The notes under the pieces were generated by a model that saw nothing but the letters and a program-made list of their open reading frames with translations, ran no database searches and was not told where the DNA came from. From Pseudoroseicyclus tamaricis (GTDB taxonomy: Bacteria; Pseudomonadota; Alphaproteobacteria; Rhodobacterales; Rhodobacteraceae): a stretch of DNA of 64,000 nucleotides. How positions within the stretch are numbered: position 1 is the stretch's first letter; every line of letters starts with the position of its first letter. Of the stretch, positions 38,566 to 48,438 are shown in pieces. The DNA lies in contig NZ_JAAFYS010000004.1 in assembly GCF_012070395.1 (NCBI RefSeq), positions 1 to 64,000 on the forward strand, given 5' to 3'. Made by a program: the position numbers and the translations under genes.

Positions 38566-39399
38566 GTGACAAAACTGCGTTCCCTTGCGATGGCGGCGGG
38601 CCTGCCGCTGCTGCTTGCCGCGTGTAGCGACAGGCCGGCGGGGGAATGGCCGTCGGACGAGTACGCTGCCTACGAGATGCAGCGCGCCGAGGCGGAAGCC
38701 GCCGCGGCCGCGCCCGCGCAGCAGCCGACGGTGAGCCCCTCCGAGGTCTTCGCCGCGCCCACCCCGACGCAGACCCTGCCGCCCGCCGGCGGCGGGATCA
38801 GCAGCAACGAGCTGGCCGCGGCCGGCATCGGCGGCACCGGAGCCCCCGCGACGACGGGCTCCCCCCCCACCGCCACGCCGGGGCTGACGCCCGCTGCGCC
38901 GATGCAGACCGTCTCGCCCGAGGCGAGCTACCTCAACAACGACGTGGTGCGCGCCGGTGTCGAGGCCTCGCCCTCCAACGCCGCGCCCTCCGTCATCAAC
39001 AACCCCGGCATCTCCGACGAGCAGGATTTCAACGCGGTCGCCAGCCGCGAGACCATCGAATCGGATGCCGAGCGCCTCGCGGAGAACGCTGCGCAGTACC
39101 AGGTCGTCCAGCCCACCGCCCTGCCGGAGCGGACGACGGAGACGGGGCCGAACATCGTCGAATACGCGCTCGGCGCGCCGAACCGGAAGGGGCAGGAGTG
39201 GTACTCCCGCTCGATCATCCAGATCCCCAACCAGTTCGAGCGCAACTGCGCCAGCTACAACTCGCCCGACGAGGCGCAGCGCGATTTCCTCGCCCGTGGC
39301 GGGCCGAACCGTGACCCCAAGGGGATCGACCCCGATGGCGACGGCTTCGCCTGCGGCTGGGATCCGGCCCCCTTCCTCGCCGCCGTGGGACGGGGGTGA
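38566..39399 (+). CDS. lipoprotein with C-terminal excalibur-like motif
   Basis: The 277-residue protein starts at GTG with a lipoprotein signal (GLPLLLAACSD, lipobox LAAC). A long Pro/Ala/Thr-rich linker follows, then a C-terminal NCASYNSPDEAQRDFL...DPDGDGFACGWDP segment resembling the calcium-binding excalibur domain. Outer-membrane or envelope anchoring is inferred. The stop overlaps the start of the amidase gene (GTGA), so the two are coupled, suggesting a cell-wall role. Confidence 0.7.
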   Translation: MTKLRSLAMAAGLPLLLAACSDRPAGEWPSDEYAAYEMQRAEAEAAAAAPAQQPTVSPSEVFAAPTPTQTLPPAGGGISSNELAAAGIGGTGAPATTGSPPTATPGLTPAAPMQTVSPEASYLNNDVVRAGVEASPSNAAPSVINNPGISDEQDFNAVASRETIESDAERLAENAAQYQVVQPTALPERTTETGPNIVEYALGAPNRKGQEWYSRSIIQIPNQFERNCASYNSPDEAQRDFLARGGPNRDPKGIDPDGDGFACGWDPAPFLAAVGRG

Positions 39400-40091
39400 A
39401 CGGGCCCGCGCCCAACGTCACCCCCTATCCTTCCGCCAACGCGGGCGAGCGGCGGCCCGGCTCCCACCTCGACATGGTGGTGCTCCACTACACCGTCCTC
39501 GATCTCTCCGAGACGCTGGACCGGCTTTGTGACCCGGCCGCCGAGGTCTCCGCCCATTACGTGATCGCCGGCGAGGGCGAGGTGCTGCAGCTCGTCGGCG
39601 AGGAGCGGCGGGCCTGGCATGCCGGCGCCGGCCGCTGGGGTGGGGTGGCGGACGTCAACTCCCACTCCCTCGGGATCGAGCTGGTCAACGACGGCCGCGC
39701 CCCCTTCCCCGCGCCGCAGATGCTGGCGCTGGAGCGGCTGCTGGCCGCGCTGATGGCGCGCCACGACATCCCGCCCGAGCGCGTCATCGGCCATTCCGAC
39801 ATGGCACCGGGCCGCAAGAGCGACCCCGGCCCCCGCTTCGACTGGCGGCGCCTCGCCCGGCAGCGCCTCTCCGTCTGGCCGGCCTCCGGGGCCCGCGCCC
39901 CGCTGGATGAGCTGCAGCCCGCCCTCGTCGCCTTCGGCTACGATTCGTCGCTGGGAGAGACGGCCCGCCTCTCCGCCTTCCGCCGCCGCTTCTTCCCCGG
40001 CCGCGCCGGGCCACCGGCCGCCGACGAGGCGGGCGCGGCCGTCGATCTCGCCCGCCGCTTTCCCGTTGACGCAAAGCCCGCCCGGGCCTAG
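39396..40091 (+). CDS. AmpD/AmiD-like N-acetylmuramoyl-L-alanine amidase
   Basis: The 231-residue protein has the Amidase_2 zinc-site residues: VVLHYTV (first His), VIGHSDMAPGRKSDPG (second His and Asp/Lys) and SHSLGIELVN. It cleaves the amide bond between MurNAc and the peptide stem in peptidoglycan recycling or turnover. A GTG start overlaps the lipoprotein stop. No signal peptide is visible, consistent with a cytoplasmic AmpD-like role. The rnpB gene begins immediately downstream. Confidence 0.88.
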   Translation: MNGPAPNVTPYPSANAGERRPGSHLDMVVLHYTVLDLSETLDRLCDPAAEVSAHYVIAGEGEVLQLVGEERRAWHAGAGRWGGVADVNSHSLGIELVNDGRAPFPAPQMLALERLLAALMARHDIPPERVIGHSDMAPGRKSDPGPRFDWRRLARQRLSVWPASGARAPLDELQPALVAFGYDSSLGETARLSAFRRRFFPGRAGPPAADEAGAAVDLARRFPVDAKPARA

Positions 40092-40100
40092 AGCGCGCGG

Positions 40101-40487
40101 GCGCGGAGGGCCGGACGGCCGCGGGGCAACTCGAGGAAAGTCCGGACTCCATCAGGCAGCGGTGCCGGGTAACGCCCGGCCGGGGCAACCCGAGGGACAG
40201 CGCCACAGAGAACAGACCGCCGGGACGCAGTCCCGGTAAGGGTGAAACGGTGGGGCAAGAGCCCACCGGGGGGCCGGCAACGGCGCCCGCATGGCAAGCC
40301 CCACCGGGAGCAATGCCGAATAGGGGCCGCGCGCCGCCCCTCCCGCAAGGGAGGACGGCAGGGATGCTTGATCCCGAGCGGTCCGGGTTGGCAGCATGAG
40401 TGGCGGAGCAATCCGTCGCCACAGATGAATGGCCGTCGCCGGGGCGCAAGCTCCGGGCACAGAATCCGGCTTACAGGCCCTCCGCGC
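40101..40487 (+). ncRNA. rnpB: RNase P RNA, class A
   Basis: The catalytic RNA that trims the 5' ends of pre-tRNAs. Conserved strings are present: GAGGAAAGTCCGGACTCCA-type CR-I, CAGGGTG-like elements represented by TAAGGGTGAAACGGTG, GGCAAGCCCCACC, and the 3' ACAGAATCCGGCTTACAGGC. The helix P1 is formed by GCGCGGAGGGCC at the 5' end and GGCCCTCCGCGC at the 3' end, which sets the boundaries. Confidence 0.95.
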
Positions 40488-40606
40488 ATATCTGCCCCCA
40501 CGGGACGCCCCGCCTTGACAGTCGCCTGCGGGTGCGTAAAAGGCGGGTTTCAGGATTTCACGCGTGTGGCCGCAGGGCGCGCCGCCCCACCCGCAAGGAG
40601 AGTGAC

Positions 40607-40774
40607 ATGGCCAAACCGGCAACCATCAAGATCCGCCTCAACTCCACGGCGGACACCGGGCACTTCTACGTGACGAAGAAGAACGCCAAGACGATGACCG
40701 ACAAGATGAGCGTGCGGAAGTACGACCCCGTCGCCCGCAAGCATGTCGAGTACAAGGAAGGCAAGATCAAGTAA
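40607..40774 (+). CDS. rpmG: 50S ribosomal protein L33
   Basis: The 55-residue protein [20 protein letters not shown] is a typical proteobacterial L33, with [28 protein letters not shown] at the C-terminus and no zinc-binding CxxC pairs. A strong AAGGAGAGTGAC ribosome-binding site precedes it, and a terminator hairpin follows. Confidence 0.97.
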   Translation: MAKPATIKIRLNSTADTGHFYVTKKNAKTMTDKMSVRKYDPVARKHVEYKEGKIK

Positions 40775-40798
40775 TCTTGCCTCCATCGAGGGACTTAT

Positions 40799-40825
40799 GG
40801 CCGCACCTTCGGGGGCGGCCTTTTT
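40799..40825 (+). terminator. Rho-independent terminator of rpmG
   Basis: GGCCGCACC, TTCG loop and GGGGGCGGCC followed by TTTTT, 25 bases after the rpmG stop. This is a classical intrinsic terminator. Confidence 0.85.
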
Positions 40826-40871
40826 CGTTCCGGCCTGCCGGGGGCGGGCCGGCCCCGTGGAGAGAGTGCCC

Positions 40872-41369
40872 ATGCCCGCCGCCAGCGCCCCAGCCGCCCT
40901 GAGCATCCGCCCCGCCACGGGGGCCGACATCGCGGGTATCGACGCTATGATGGGGCGGGCCTGGTCCCGGCAGATGGCCGGCGCCTACCCGCCCTCGCTG
41001 CTGATTCTCGCCGTCCCCTACATCTCCCGCGCGCAGCCGGCGCTCGTCACCTCCGGCCGCTACTACGTGGCCGAAGAGGCGGGCCGCATCCTCGGCGCCG
41101 GCGGCTGGAGCGGGGGAGAGGCGGGGCGGGGCGACGTGCGCCACGTCGCCGTGGATGCCTCTGCCGCCGGCCGCGGCATCGGGCGGGCGCTGATGGAGCG
41201 CAGCATCGCCGCCGCGCGGGACGCCGGCGTGACGCGGCTGAACTGCACTGCCACGCTCAACGCCGTCCCCTTCTACGAGGCCGTGGGCTTCCGCGCCCTC
41301 GGCCCCACCTCCGTCCGCCTCGGACCGGCCCTGTCGCTGCCCTGCACCGCCATGGTGCGGGAGCTGTAG
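40872..41369 (+). CDS. GNAT-family acetyltransferase
   Basis: The 165-residue protein has the GNAT acetyl-CoA-binding motif VDASAAGRGIGRALMERS preceded by VRHVAV, and a C-terminal PFYEAVGF. The substrate is unknown. ATG at 40,872 is used because the frame upstream covers the rpmG terminator. Confidence 0.85.
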   Translation: MPAASAPAALSIRPATGADIAGIDAMMGRAWSRQMAGAYPPSLLILAVPYISRAQPALVTSGRYYVAEEAGRILGAGGWSGGEAGRGDVRHVAVDASAAGRGIGRALMERSIAAARDAGVTRLNCTATLNAVPFYEAVGFRALGPTSVRLGPALSLPCTAMVREL

Positions 41370-41463
41370 GCCCGGGGGCCCGCCACACCGCTGATCTGGC
41401 CTGCGCAAAAGAAAAGGGCCGGCAGATGCCGGCCCTTCCCGATCTCTCGGTCCACTGCGGGGC

Positions 41464-42246
41464 TTATTCGCGGGCGGCGCCCATGAATTGCAGCAGGAAC
41501 ATGAAGAGGTTGATGAAGTCGAGGTAGAGGTTCAGCGCGCCCATGATGGCGGCCTTGCCCAGCCACTCCTGATCGCCATGCGAGGCATGGGCGATGTAGG
41601 TGTTCTTGATGTTCTGCGTGTCGTAGGCGGTCAGGCCCGCGAAGATCAGCACGCCAAGGGCGGAGATCGCGAACATGATCGCTTCGGACTGCAGGAAGAT
41701 GTTCACGATCGAGCCGATGATCAGGCCGACCACGCCCATGATCAGGAACGATCCCCAGCCGGAGATGTCCTTCTTCGTCGTGTAGCCCCAAAGCGACAGC
41801 GCCGCGAAGGAGGCGGCCGTCACGAGGAACGTTTGCACGATCGAGAAGCCGGTGAAGATCAGGAAGATCGAGCTGATCGACACGCCCATCACGGCGGCGA
41901 AGGCGTAGAACACCGTCTGCGCCGTGGCGGCGGACATGCGGTTGATCCCCGCGGAGAAGCCGAACACGAAGAGCAGCGGCGCGAACATGATGAGCCACTT
42001 CAGCGGCGAGCCGTAGATGGCGTAGCCGAAGCTCGTCAGATACGTGTCCGCCCCGATCTGCGCCGAGGCGCCCGAGGGATCGCTGGTGACGGCAAGGCCG
42101 GAGATCGCCCAAGAGGCGAGAGCCGTGATCACCATGCCGATCGACATGGTGCCGTAGACCTTGCTCATGTGGGAGCGCAGGCCCTCGTCAATCGCAGCGG
42201 TGCGGGCGCCCGTGACGGGCCGCGCATATCTTGGTTGTGCCATCAA
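41464..42246 (-). CDS. Bax inhibitor-1/YccA family membrane protein
   Basis: The 260-residue protein has seven predicted membrane segments and family signatures such as YGTMSIGMVITALASWAISG, SIFLIFTGFSIVQTFLVTAA, and near the C-terminus TAYDTQNIKNTYI and ALNLYLDFINLFMFLLQFMG. Such proteins (E. coli YccA, TMBIM family) modulate FtsH or form pH-gated calcium leak channels. Full length. Confidence 0.92.
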   Translation of the reverse strand: MMAQPRYARPVTGARTAAIDEGLRSHMSKVYGTMSIGMVITALASWAISGLAVTSDPSGASAQIGADTYLTSFGYAIYGSPLKWLIMFAPLLFVFGFSAGINRMSAATAQTVFYAFAAVMGVSISSIFLIFTGFSIVQTFLVTAASFAALSLWGYTTKKDISGWGSFLIMGVVGLIIGSIVNIFLQSEAIMFAISALGVLIFAGLTAYDTQNIKNTYIAHASHGDQEWLGKAAIMGALNLYLDFINLFMFLLQFMGAARE

Positions 42247-42372
42247 AGACCTCCTGACAAGCCGGTACCACCCACGGCAACCTGCCGTGGGGATTTGCTC
42301 AAGATATGAGGGGACGCGCGCCGCATTTCAAGACTGTCGAGGCCGGGAAGCTGACCTTTCGTAAGCCGCCGG

Positions 42373-42582
42373 TCAGCGGCGCCAGGTGGCGGGCACGTCC
42401 CAGAACGGGCGGCCGGCCTCGCACGCCGCGTCATCCGCGGTGAGGCCCAGATCGGCAAGGCGCGTCTCGTCCAGCCCGGAGAGGGCGCGGCGCTGCAGCC
42501 AGACGCCGTGCATCGAGGCAAGCGCCGCCGCGGCGGGCAGGCGCATGGCGAGGGGGGAGAAGATGTTCAGAACGGCAGACAT
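42373..42582 (-). CDS. DUF1127 small basic protein
   Basis: The 69-residue protein ends with RALSGLDETRLADLGLTADDAACEAGRPFWDVP, matching DUF1127 (YjiS-like), whose C-terminal arginine-rich helix can bind RNA in related proteins. It is transcribed divergently from the LysR gene with 120 bases between, suggesting it may be that regulator's target. Confidence 0.85.
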   Translation of the reverse strand: MSAVLNIFSPLAMRLPAAAALASMHGVWLQRRALSGLDETRLADLGLTADDAACEAGRPFWDVPATWRR

Positions 42583-42702
42583 GGGAGATATCCGTGGAAT
42601 GTGTGATGTGATGTGAGTCTGTATCTCGATGCTTGATATATCGAAGAGAGGCTGCCAAAAGAAAAACGAATGTTGCTCATCCCAATCATCAGGATCCTTG
42701 AT

Positions 42703-43554
42703 ATGCCCCGGAACCTCGACATGGTGGCCCTCCGCTCCTTCGTCGCCGTCGCCGAGACCGGCGGCGTGACGCGGGCGGCGGGCTTTTTGAACCTCACGCA
42801 ATCGGCCGTCTCCATGCAGCTCAAGCGGCTGGAGGAGAGCATGAACCTCTCGCTCTTCGAGCGGGCCGGGCGCGGCGTGGCGCTGACGGCGGCGGGCGAA
42901 CAGCTCCTCTCCTATGCCCGCCGGATGTTGCGGCTGAATGACGAGATCTACGCCCGCCTGACGGCGCAGGAGTTCGAGGGCGAGGTGGTGCTGGGCGTGC
43001 CGCACGATGTCATCTACCCCGCTATCCCGCTGGTGCTGCAGAAGTTCGCCGCCGACTTCCCGCGCGTGCGCGTGCAGCTGCTCTCCTCCTTCACGCGGCG
43101 GCTGGTGAGCCAGTTTTCCCGCGGCGAGGCCGACGTGATCCTGACGACGGAGAGCGAGCTGCGCGAGGGCGGCGAGACGCTGGCGGAGCGTCCGCTCGTG
43201 TGGCTCGGCGCGCCCGGCGGCGAGGCATGGAAGCAGCGGCCGCTGCGGCTGGCCTACGAGCAGGAATGCATCTTCCGCCTCGGCGTGCAGGAGCGGCTCG
43301 ACCGGGATGGCGTGGAGTGGGAGATGGCAGTGAGCTCCAACTCCTCCCGCACGATCGAGGCGACGGTCAGCGCCGACCTCGCCGTGCACACGATGATCGA
43401 GGGCACCGAGCCCCGGCATTTCGAGCGCATCCAGCACGGCGGCGCCCTGCCGGAGCTCTGGCCGGTGAAGGTGAACATGTACGCCTCCGACCAGGGCGGC
43501 CCGCCGGTGGCGGCGCTGGCGGACATGCTGCGGCAGGCCTATCTCGCCGGGTAG
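42703..43554 (+). CDS. LysR-family transcriptional regulator
   Basis: The 283-residue protein has the LysR winged-HTH (DMVALRSFVAVAETGGVTRA, LNLTQSAVSMQLKRLEESMN, LFERAGRGVALTAAGE) and a periplasmic-binding-like effector domain. ATG at 42,703 was chosen over one 33 bases upstream because the HTH begins shortly after. The divergent DUF1127 neighbour is a typical LysR target arrangement. Confidence 0.92.
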   Translation: MPRNLDMVALRSFVAVAETGGVTRAAGFLNLTQSAVSMQLKRLEESMNLSLFERAGRGVALTAAGEQLLSYARRMLRLNDEIYARLTAQEFEGEVVLGVPHDVIYPAIPLVLQKFAADFPRVRVQLLSSFTRRLVSQFSRGEADVILTTESELREGGETLAERPLVWLGAPGGEAWKQRPLRLAYEQECIFRLGVQERLDRDGVEWEMAVSSNSSRTIEATVSADLAVHTMIEGTEPRHFERIQHGGALPELWPVKVNMYASDQGGPPVAALADMLRQAYLAG

Positions 43555-43560
43555 CCGGAA

Positions 43561-43828
43561 GGTGGGTTGAAAACCCACCCAACGGGGCCAGGCGCAGACA
43601 TCGGCAGGCACAGGGCGAGCGCCGGCCCGTGGGGTGGCGCTCCTGCAGCGCCGCTGCGCGCTTTATTCCGGCCAAACTCCTCCCCGCCCTGAGCGACGCG
43701 CCAAGACCAGACAGAGCGCCAGCTCGGACGACGTGCCTTGGGAATGGCCGGGAGCCGAGCGCGCCACCCCGTAGGGTGGGTTTTCAACCCACCGGCCCGG
43801 CGCCCGTAGGGTGGGTTTTCAACCCACC
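43561..43828. repeat. interspersed repeat copy B flanked by GGTGGGTT hairpins
   Basis: Hairpins GGTGGGTTGAAAACCCACC (43,561-43,579), and two copies of GGTGGGTTTTCAACCCACC (43,775-43,793 and 43,810-43,828) bracket a core (about 43,611-43,765) beginning CAGGGCGAGCGCCGGCCCGT and containing GCGCTTTATTCCGGCCAAAC. The core matches copy A at 31,696-31,834. It fills the gap between the convergent LysR and dtd genes. Confidence 0.8.
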
Positions 43829-43842
43829 TTCCCGGCCGCCCC

Positions 43843-44280
43843 CTACACCTCCAGCCAGATCGTCACCGGCCCGTCATTCGTCAGGCTCACCGCCATGTCC
43901 GCCCCGAATCGCCCGGTCTCGACCGGCACGCCCTCGGCGCGGAGGGCCGCCGCGAAGGCCTCGTAGAGCCGCTCGCCCTCCGCCGGCGGTGCGGCGCTGG
44001 AGAAGCCCGGCCGGTTGCCCGTCCGCGTGTCCGCCGCCAGCGTGAACTGCGAGATCACTAGCGCCGCGCCGCCGATGTCCCTCACCGAGAGGTTCATCTT
44101 GCCGGCCTCGTCCGCGAAGATGCGCAGCTTCGCCACCTTGGCGGCCAGCTTCGCCGGCTTGCCCTCGTCGTCGCCGGCCATCGCGCAGACGAGGATCATC
44201 AGACCCGGCCCGCAGCGGCCGATCACCTCGCCGGCAACCGCCACCTCGGCGCCCGTCACCCGCTGGACGACCGCCCTCAT
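43843..44280 (-). CDS. dtd: D-aminoacyl-tRNA deacylase
   Basis: It removes D-amino acids (and Gly from tRNA-Ala) from mischarged tRNAs. The 145-residue protein has the start [15 protein letters not shown], the catalytic [17 protein letters not shown] (SQFTL) and C-terminal [12 protein letters not shown] (NxGPVT). Its ATG overlaps the stop of the upstream sugar kinase gene, so they are co-translated. Confidence 0.95.
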   Translation of the reverse strand: MRAVVQRVTGAEVAVAGEVIGRCGPGLMILVCAMAGDDEGKPAKLAAKVAKLRIFADEAGKMNLSVRDIGGAALVISQFTLAADTRTGNRPGFSSAAPPAEGERLYEAFAAALRAEGVPVETGRFGADMAVSLTNDGPVTIWLEV

Positions 44281-45197
44281 GCCAGCTCCCGCGCCCAGGG
44301 CGGGTTGGCGCCGGCGCGGGCGACGACGACCGCCGCCGCTTTCGCCCCCAGCTCCAGCGCCGCGCGAATATCCGCCTCGCCCAAGGCCGCCACCGCCGGC
44401 TTGCTGAGGAGCTCCGCCCCGGCGAGGCTCGCCAGCACCCCGGCGTTGAAGGTGTCGCCGGCGCCGACGGTATCGACCACCTCGGCCTCCTCCGCCTCAA
44501 CGAAGACGGCGCCGGAGGCATGGTAGCCCGTCACGCCCTTCGCCCCTTCCGTCACGCAGACGAGCTTCGGCCCCGCCGCCAGCATCTCCTCAGCCAGCCG
44601 CTCCAGCGGGGCGTCACCGGAGAGCCAGCGCAGGTCCTCGTCGGAGATCTTCACGATATCCGCCCGGGCGATCATCCGCTCCATGCGGGCGCGGTAGGCC
44701 ACCTCGTCGGTGATGAAGGTGGGGCGGATGTTGGGGTCGAGCATCGTCACCCGGGCCGGCGCCTCGCGCGCCTGCAGCGCCTCGTAGGCGGCGCCGCACG
44801 GCTCCACCACCAGCGAGATGCCCCCGAAGAACAGCGCGTCGGCGCCGGAGGGCGGCAGGTCCGCCTCGGCGATCATCCGCCCCGCGGTGTTCTCGTCGTA
44901 GAACATGTAGCGCGCCTGCCCGTTCACCAGCCGCACGAAGGCGAGGGTCGTCGGGCGCTCCGACAGAGCGGCAGGCGCGGCGTCGACCTCGGAGGCTTCG
45001 AGCGCCCGGCGCAGCAGCGTGCCGAAATGGTCGGTGGAGAGGCCGGAGAAGAAGGCCGTCTCGGCCCCCAGCCGCCCCAGCGCGATGGCGGTGTTGAAGA
45101 CCGAGCCGCCGGGATAGGGGGCGAAGGCCTCCTCCCCCGCCGCCGTCTCGCGGGGGAGCATGTCGATCAGGGCTTCGCCGCAGCAGAGTATGGTCAT
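44277..45197 (-). CDS. PfkB-family carbohydrate kinase, probable fructokinase
   Basis: The 306-residue protein has PfkB signatures: N-terminal [20 protein letters not shown] and C-terminal [18 protein letters not shown] with catalytic Asp. [13 protein letters not shown] at the N-terminus fits fructokinase-type members. Substrate assignment is by similarity only. The start MTILCC was chosen because the 16 upstream residues are GC-rich filler. dtd is coupled downstream. Confidence 0.85.
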   Translation of the reverse strand: MTILCCGEALIDMLPRETAAGEEAFAPYPGGSVFNTAIALGRLGAETAFFSGLSTDHFGTLLRRALEASEVDAAPAALSERPTTLAFVRLVNGQARYMFYDENTAGRMIAEADLPPSGADALFFGGISLVVEPCGAAYEALQAREAPARVTMLDPNIRPTFITDEVAYRARMERMIARADIVKISDEDLRWLSGDAPLERLAEEMLAAGPKLVCVTEGAKGVTGYHASGAVFVEAEEAEVVDTVGAGDTFNAGVLASLAGAELLSKPAVAALGEADIRAALELGAKAAAVVVARAGANPPWARELA

Positions 45198-45243
45198 CGG
45201 GGCACCTCCGCCGCCCCGGATAAAGCGGGGCGGCGGGCCAGAC

Positions 45244-45312
45244 AAGTCAGCGCCGGCAAGTCAGCGCTGTCACGTCAGCGCCGCCAAGTCAGCGCCGGCA
45301 AGTCAGCGCCGC
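45244..45312. repeat. 14-bp tandem repeat, five units
   Basis: AAGTCAGCGCCGGC and close variants (AAGTCAGCGCTGTC, ACGTCAGCGCCGCC) repeat head-to-tail five times between the glyA stop and the fructokinase start. Unit boundaries are exact at 14 bases, with the last unit cut to 13. A minisatellite of this type may vary between strains. Confidence 0.9.
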
Positions 45313-45321
45313 AAGCCTCGC

Positions 45322-46614
45322 TCAGCTATAAAGCGGGAAGCGGCCGCAGAGAGCGGTGACCTCGCCCTTCACGCGCTCCTCGACGTCGCCGTTGCCCTCC
45401 TCGCCATTGGCGGAGAGGCCGTCGACCACCTCGACGATCCAGCGGGCGATCTGGCGGAACTCCTCCTCGCGGAAGCCCCGCGTCGTCCCCGCCGGGGTGC
45501 CGAGGCGGATGCCGGAGGTGACGAAGGGCTTCTCCGGGTCGAACGGCACACCGTTCTTGTTGCAGGTGATATGCGCCCGGCCCAGCGCCGCTTCGGCGGC
45601 CTTGCCGGTGACGCCCTTGGGCCGCAGGTCGGCCAGCATCAGGTGGTTGTCCGTCCCGCCGGAGACGATGTCGATGCCGCCCTTCATCAGCTCGTCGGCC
45701 ATGGCCCGCGCGTTCTTGACGATCTGCGCCGCGTAGTCCTTGAACTCCGGCCGGAGCGCCTCGCCGAACGCCACCGCCTTGGCGGCGATGACATGCATCA
45801 GCGGCCCACCCTGCAGCCCCGGGAAGACGGCGGAGTTCACCTTCTTGGCGATGTCGTCGTGGTTGGTGAGGATCAGGCCGCCCCGCGGGCCGCGCAGGCT
45901 CTTGTGCGTCGTCGTCGTCACCACGTGGGCATGCGGCAGCGGCGAGGGGTGCTGGCCCCCGGCGACGAGCCCGGCGATATGGGCCATGTCCACCATCAGG
46001 TAGGCGCCCACCTCATCGGCAATGGCGCGGAAGGCGGCCCAGTCCCACACGCGGGAATAGGCGGTGCCGCCGGCGAGGATCAGCTTCGGCTTGTGCTCCA
46101 GCGCCTTGGCGCGGACCTCGTCCATGTCGAGCTGCTGGTCCTGCGCCCGCACGCCGTAGGGCACAGGGTTGAACCACTTGCCCGACATGTTGACGGGCGA
46201 GCCGTGGGTCAGGTGGCCGCCGGAGTTCAGATCCAGCCCCATGAAGGTGTCGCCGGGCTGCAGGAGCGCCAGGAAAACCGCCTGGTTCATCTGGCTGCCG
46301 GAGTTGGGCTGCACGTTGGCATGGGCGGCGCCGAAGAGCTCCTTGGCGCGCTCGATGGCCATGGTCTCGGCCACGTCTACATACTGGCAGCCGCCGTAAT
46401 AGCGCTTGCCCGGGTAGCCCTCGGCATACTTGTTGGTCAGGACGGAGCCCTGCGCCTCCAGCACCGCCTTGGAGACGATGTTCTCGGAGGCGATCAGCTC
46501 GATCTCGTCGCGCTGGCGGCCGAGCTCGTTGTCGATGGCGGCGGCGAGCTCGGGGTCGCGGGAGGCAAGAGCCTCGGTGAAGAAGCCGGAATCGCGGACT
46601 TGGGCGTCGGTCAT
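45322..46614 (-). CDS. glyA: serine hydroxymethyltransferase
   Basis: PLP enzyme interconverting serine and glycine with tetrahydrofolate. The 430-residue protein has [36 protein letters not shown] and the PLP-lysine motif [16 protein letters not shown]. The start MTDAQVRD has GGGAGTG upstream; a longer ORF in frame reaches beyond but overlaps unrelated sequence. Confidence 0.97.
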   Translation of the reverse strand: MTDAQVRDSGFFTEALASRDPELAAAIDNELGRQRDEIELIASENIVSKAVLEAQGSVLTNKYAEGYPGKRYYGGCQYVDVAETMAIERAKELFGAAHANVQPNSGSQMNQAVFLALLQPGDTFMGLDLNSGGHLTHGSPVNMSGKWFNPVPYGVRAQDQQLDMDEVRAKALEHKPKLILAGGTAYSRVWDWAAFRAIADEVGAYLMVDMAHIAGLVAGGQHPSPLPHAHVVTTTTHKSLRGPRGGLILTNHDDIAKKVNSAVFPGLQGGPLMHVIAAKAVAFGEALRPEFKDYAAQIVKNARAMADELMKGGIDIVSGGTDNHLMLADLRPKGVTGKAAEAALGRAHITCNKNGVPFDPEKPFVTSGIRLGTPAGTTRGFREEEFRQIARWIVEVVDGLSANGEEGNGDVEERVKGEVTALCGRFPLYS

Positions 46615-46774
46615 GGGGCACTCCCTCAGGCTGGCGGTTGCCGGTGCATAGACCGGGGGCGCCGGGGGCGGAAGGGCGGAAGCGACGCCGCGAGGGGCGC
46701 GGGCGGCACCGGGCGGCGCACATCGGCGCGCACCGGCGCCTTTGGGAAACCCGTCGTCGCGCAAGAGGCGGCGC

Positions 46775-48334
46775 TCAGCCGCCCTGCACCCCCGCCCCCA
46801 CGGCCAGCGCCGAGCGCTCGGCGGAGTAGCTGCGCCCCCAGTGGCGCAGCGCCGCCTCCTGCAACCCGCGCGAGCGGGAGAGCCAGGCGCGGGCGCCGGG
46901 GGGCGTCTCCTCCTCGATGTCGGCCGTCTCGGCGCGCAGGTCGGCATTGGCGGTCAGCGTGGCGAAGCACAGATCCGCCGCGCCGATGGTGCGCTCGTAG
47001 CCGGCGAGGGCGGAGACGAAGTTCAGCGTGCCGGTCTTCGCCTGCACGATGGCGGGCGGCGGGTCCATCAGGTTGCCCTGCGCATCCAGCATCCGGTGGC
47101 TCTTCAGCAGCGGGCGGAGGCGCTCTTTCGCCAGCGGGCTGGCGAGGATGGCGGTGAGCTGCAGCGCGCTGATGCGGCTGTCGTCCGACAGGCCCGAGTG
47201 ATCGACGAAGTGCACCTCCTCGCCGAAGCGCTCGCGCAGCCACAGGCTCATCATCGCGCCGGAGACCTTCAGCGTCGCCGGGCGCAGGCTGCGGGCGGCC
47301 GAGGCGGCAAGGCCCAGCACCTCGGCGGTGAGGTTGGTGGAGTAATAGAGCATCTCGCGGGCGAGACTCACCAGCTCCGGGCTCTCCAGCCGCGCCAGCT
47401 CCTCCCCCGCCTCCGGCTCGGCCCCCATCCGCTCCGGCGCCGGCAGGGTGATACCCTCATAGGCGGCGATGGCGCGGAACGTCTGCCCGGCATAGACCCA
47501 CGGGTGGCGCACCGGCAGCCAGCGCGACCCGCCGGAGCCGAGCGCGCCCTTCGCCACCGTCCACTGCTCCTCCACCGGGCCGGCGGCGTAGGTATAGACG
47601 GGCATCGAGCGGTCGACGACCTGCATCCCCACCGCCGGCACGTCCGGCGTGTAGCGGGCGGCGCGGGCCTGCATGGTGACGTCGTAGCCCGCCCCCGCCT
47701 GTGCCCACTGAAAGTGGATGCGGTTGTAGTTGAGGTTCAGCCCCGCCACGGCCGGGTTGTAGCTGACATGCACGGGCTGTGTCGGCTCGATCTCCTCGAA
47801 GGTCGCCAGCGCCCCGTCCCAGACGAGGAATCGCCCGGTGACCCGGGTGATCCCCGCCGCCTTGAGCTGGTCCACCAGCAGGCCCAGCCCGTCGGTATCG
47901 AGCCCCGGGTCGCCGCCGCCGGCGAGGATCAGGTCCCCCGTCAGCACCCCGTTGGCGATGGTGCCCTGCGCCAGCACGCGGGTGGTGAAGCGGTGCCCCG
48001 CCCCCAGCGTCTCCAGCGCGTAGAGCGTCGTCAGCGCCTTGGTGACGGAGGCCGGCGGCACCGCGACGTCGCCGCGATACTCGCTGCGCACCTCGCCGGT
48101 GCCGCTGTCGCGCAGCGCGATGGAGACGTCGCCGCCCAGCCTCGCGTTGCGGACGAAATCCTCCAGCGTCGGCCGGGCGAGCGGCCGCTTGCCGGGGACG
48201 TAGGGCTCGGGCGGCGCGGTGCCGGGCCGGGCCAGGGGGCGGAGGGACGCGGCAGGCGCATCGGCCAGGGCCATGCCGCCTGCACTGGCGGCGGCGCCTG
48301 CAAGGAAGGCGCGGCGGGAAACAACAGCTCGCAT
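46775..48334 (-). CDS. dacB: D-alanyl-D-alanine carboxypeptidase/endopeptidase (PBP4, DacB type)
   Basis: Periplasmic enzyme that trims or opens peptidoglycan cross-links. The 519-residue S13-type protein has a twin-arginine-like leader ([15 protein letters not shown]), the SxxK motif ASVTKAL, the SxN-type motif SGLSDDSRI and C-terminal KTG in [10 protein letters not shown]. The start MRAVVSRR places the leader correctly. It follows nadD by about 100 bases on the same strand. Confidence 0.9.
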   Translation of the reverse strand: MRAVVSRRAFLAGAAASAGGMALADAPAASLRPLARPGTAPPEPYVPGKRPLARPTLEDFVRNARLGGDVSIALRDSGTGEVRSEYRGDVAVPPASVTKALTTLYALETLGAGHRFTTRVLAQGTIANGVLTGDLILAGGGDPGLDTDGLGLLVDQLKAAGITRVTGRFLVWDGALATFEEIEPTQPVHVSYNPAVAGLNLNYNRIHFQWAQAGAGYDVTMQARAARYTPDVPAVGMQVVDRSMPVYTYAAGPVEEQWTVAKGALGSGGSRWLPVRHPWVYAGQTFRAIAAYEGITLPAPERMGAEPEAGEELARLESPELVSLAREMLYYSTNLTAEVLGLAASAARSLRPATLKVSGAMMSLWLRERFGEEVHFVDHSGLSDDSRISALQLTAILASPLAKERLRPLLKSHRMLDAQGNLMDPPPAIVQAKTGTLNFVSALAGYERTIGAADLCFATLTANADLRAETADIEEETPPGARAWLSRSRGLQEAALRHWGRSYSAERSALAVGAGVQGG

Positions 48335-48438
48335 ATCGGCGCGGACCTTACCCATATTCTCGCCCACGGCAACGCACGTCGCCGTCAGCCGCCCGTGGCC
48401 CTGGGCCACCCCGAAGGCAGGCCCCGCGGGCGCTCATC

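Noticed and set aside
40088-40673. Several short protein frames across 40,088-40,673
   Set aside because: They overlap the RNase P RNA, whose structure and conserved elements are clear.
46615-46774. Possible riboswitch upstream of glyA
   Set aside because: I looked for glycine, SAM or THF riboswitch-like features in the leader and saw none.
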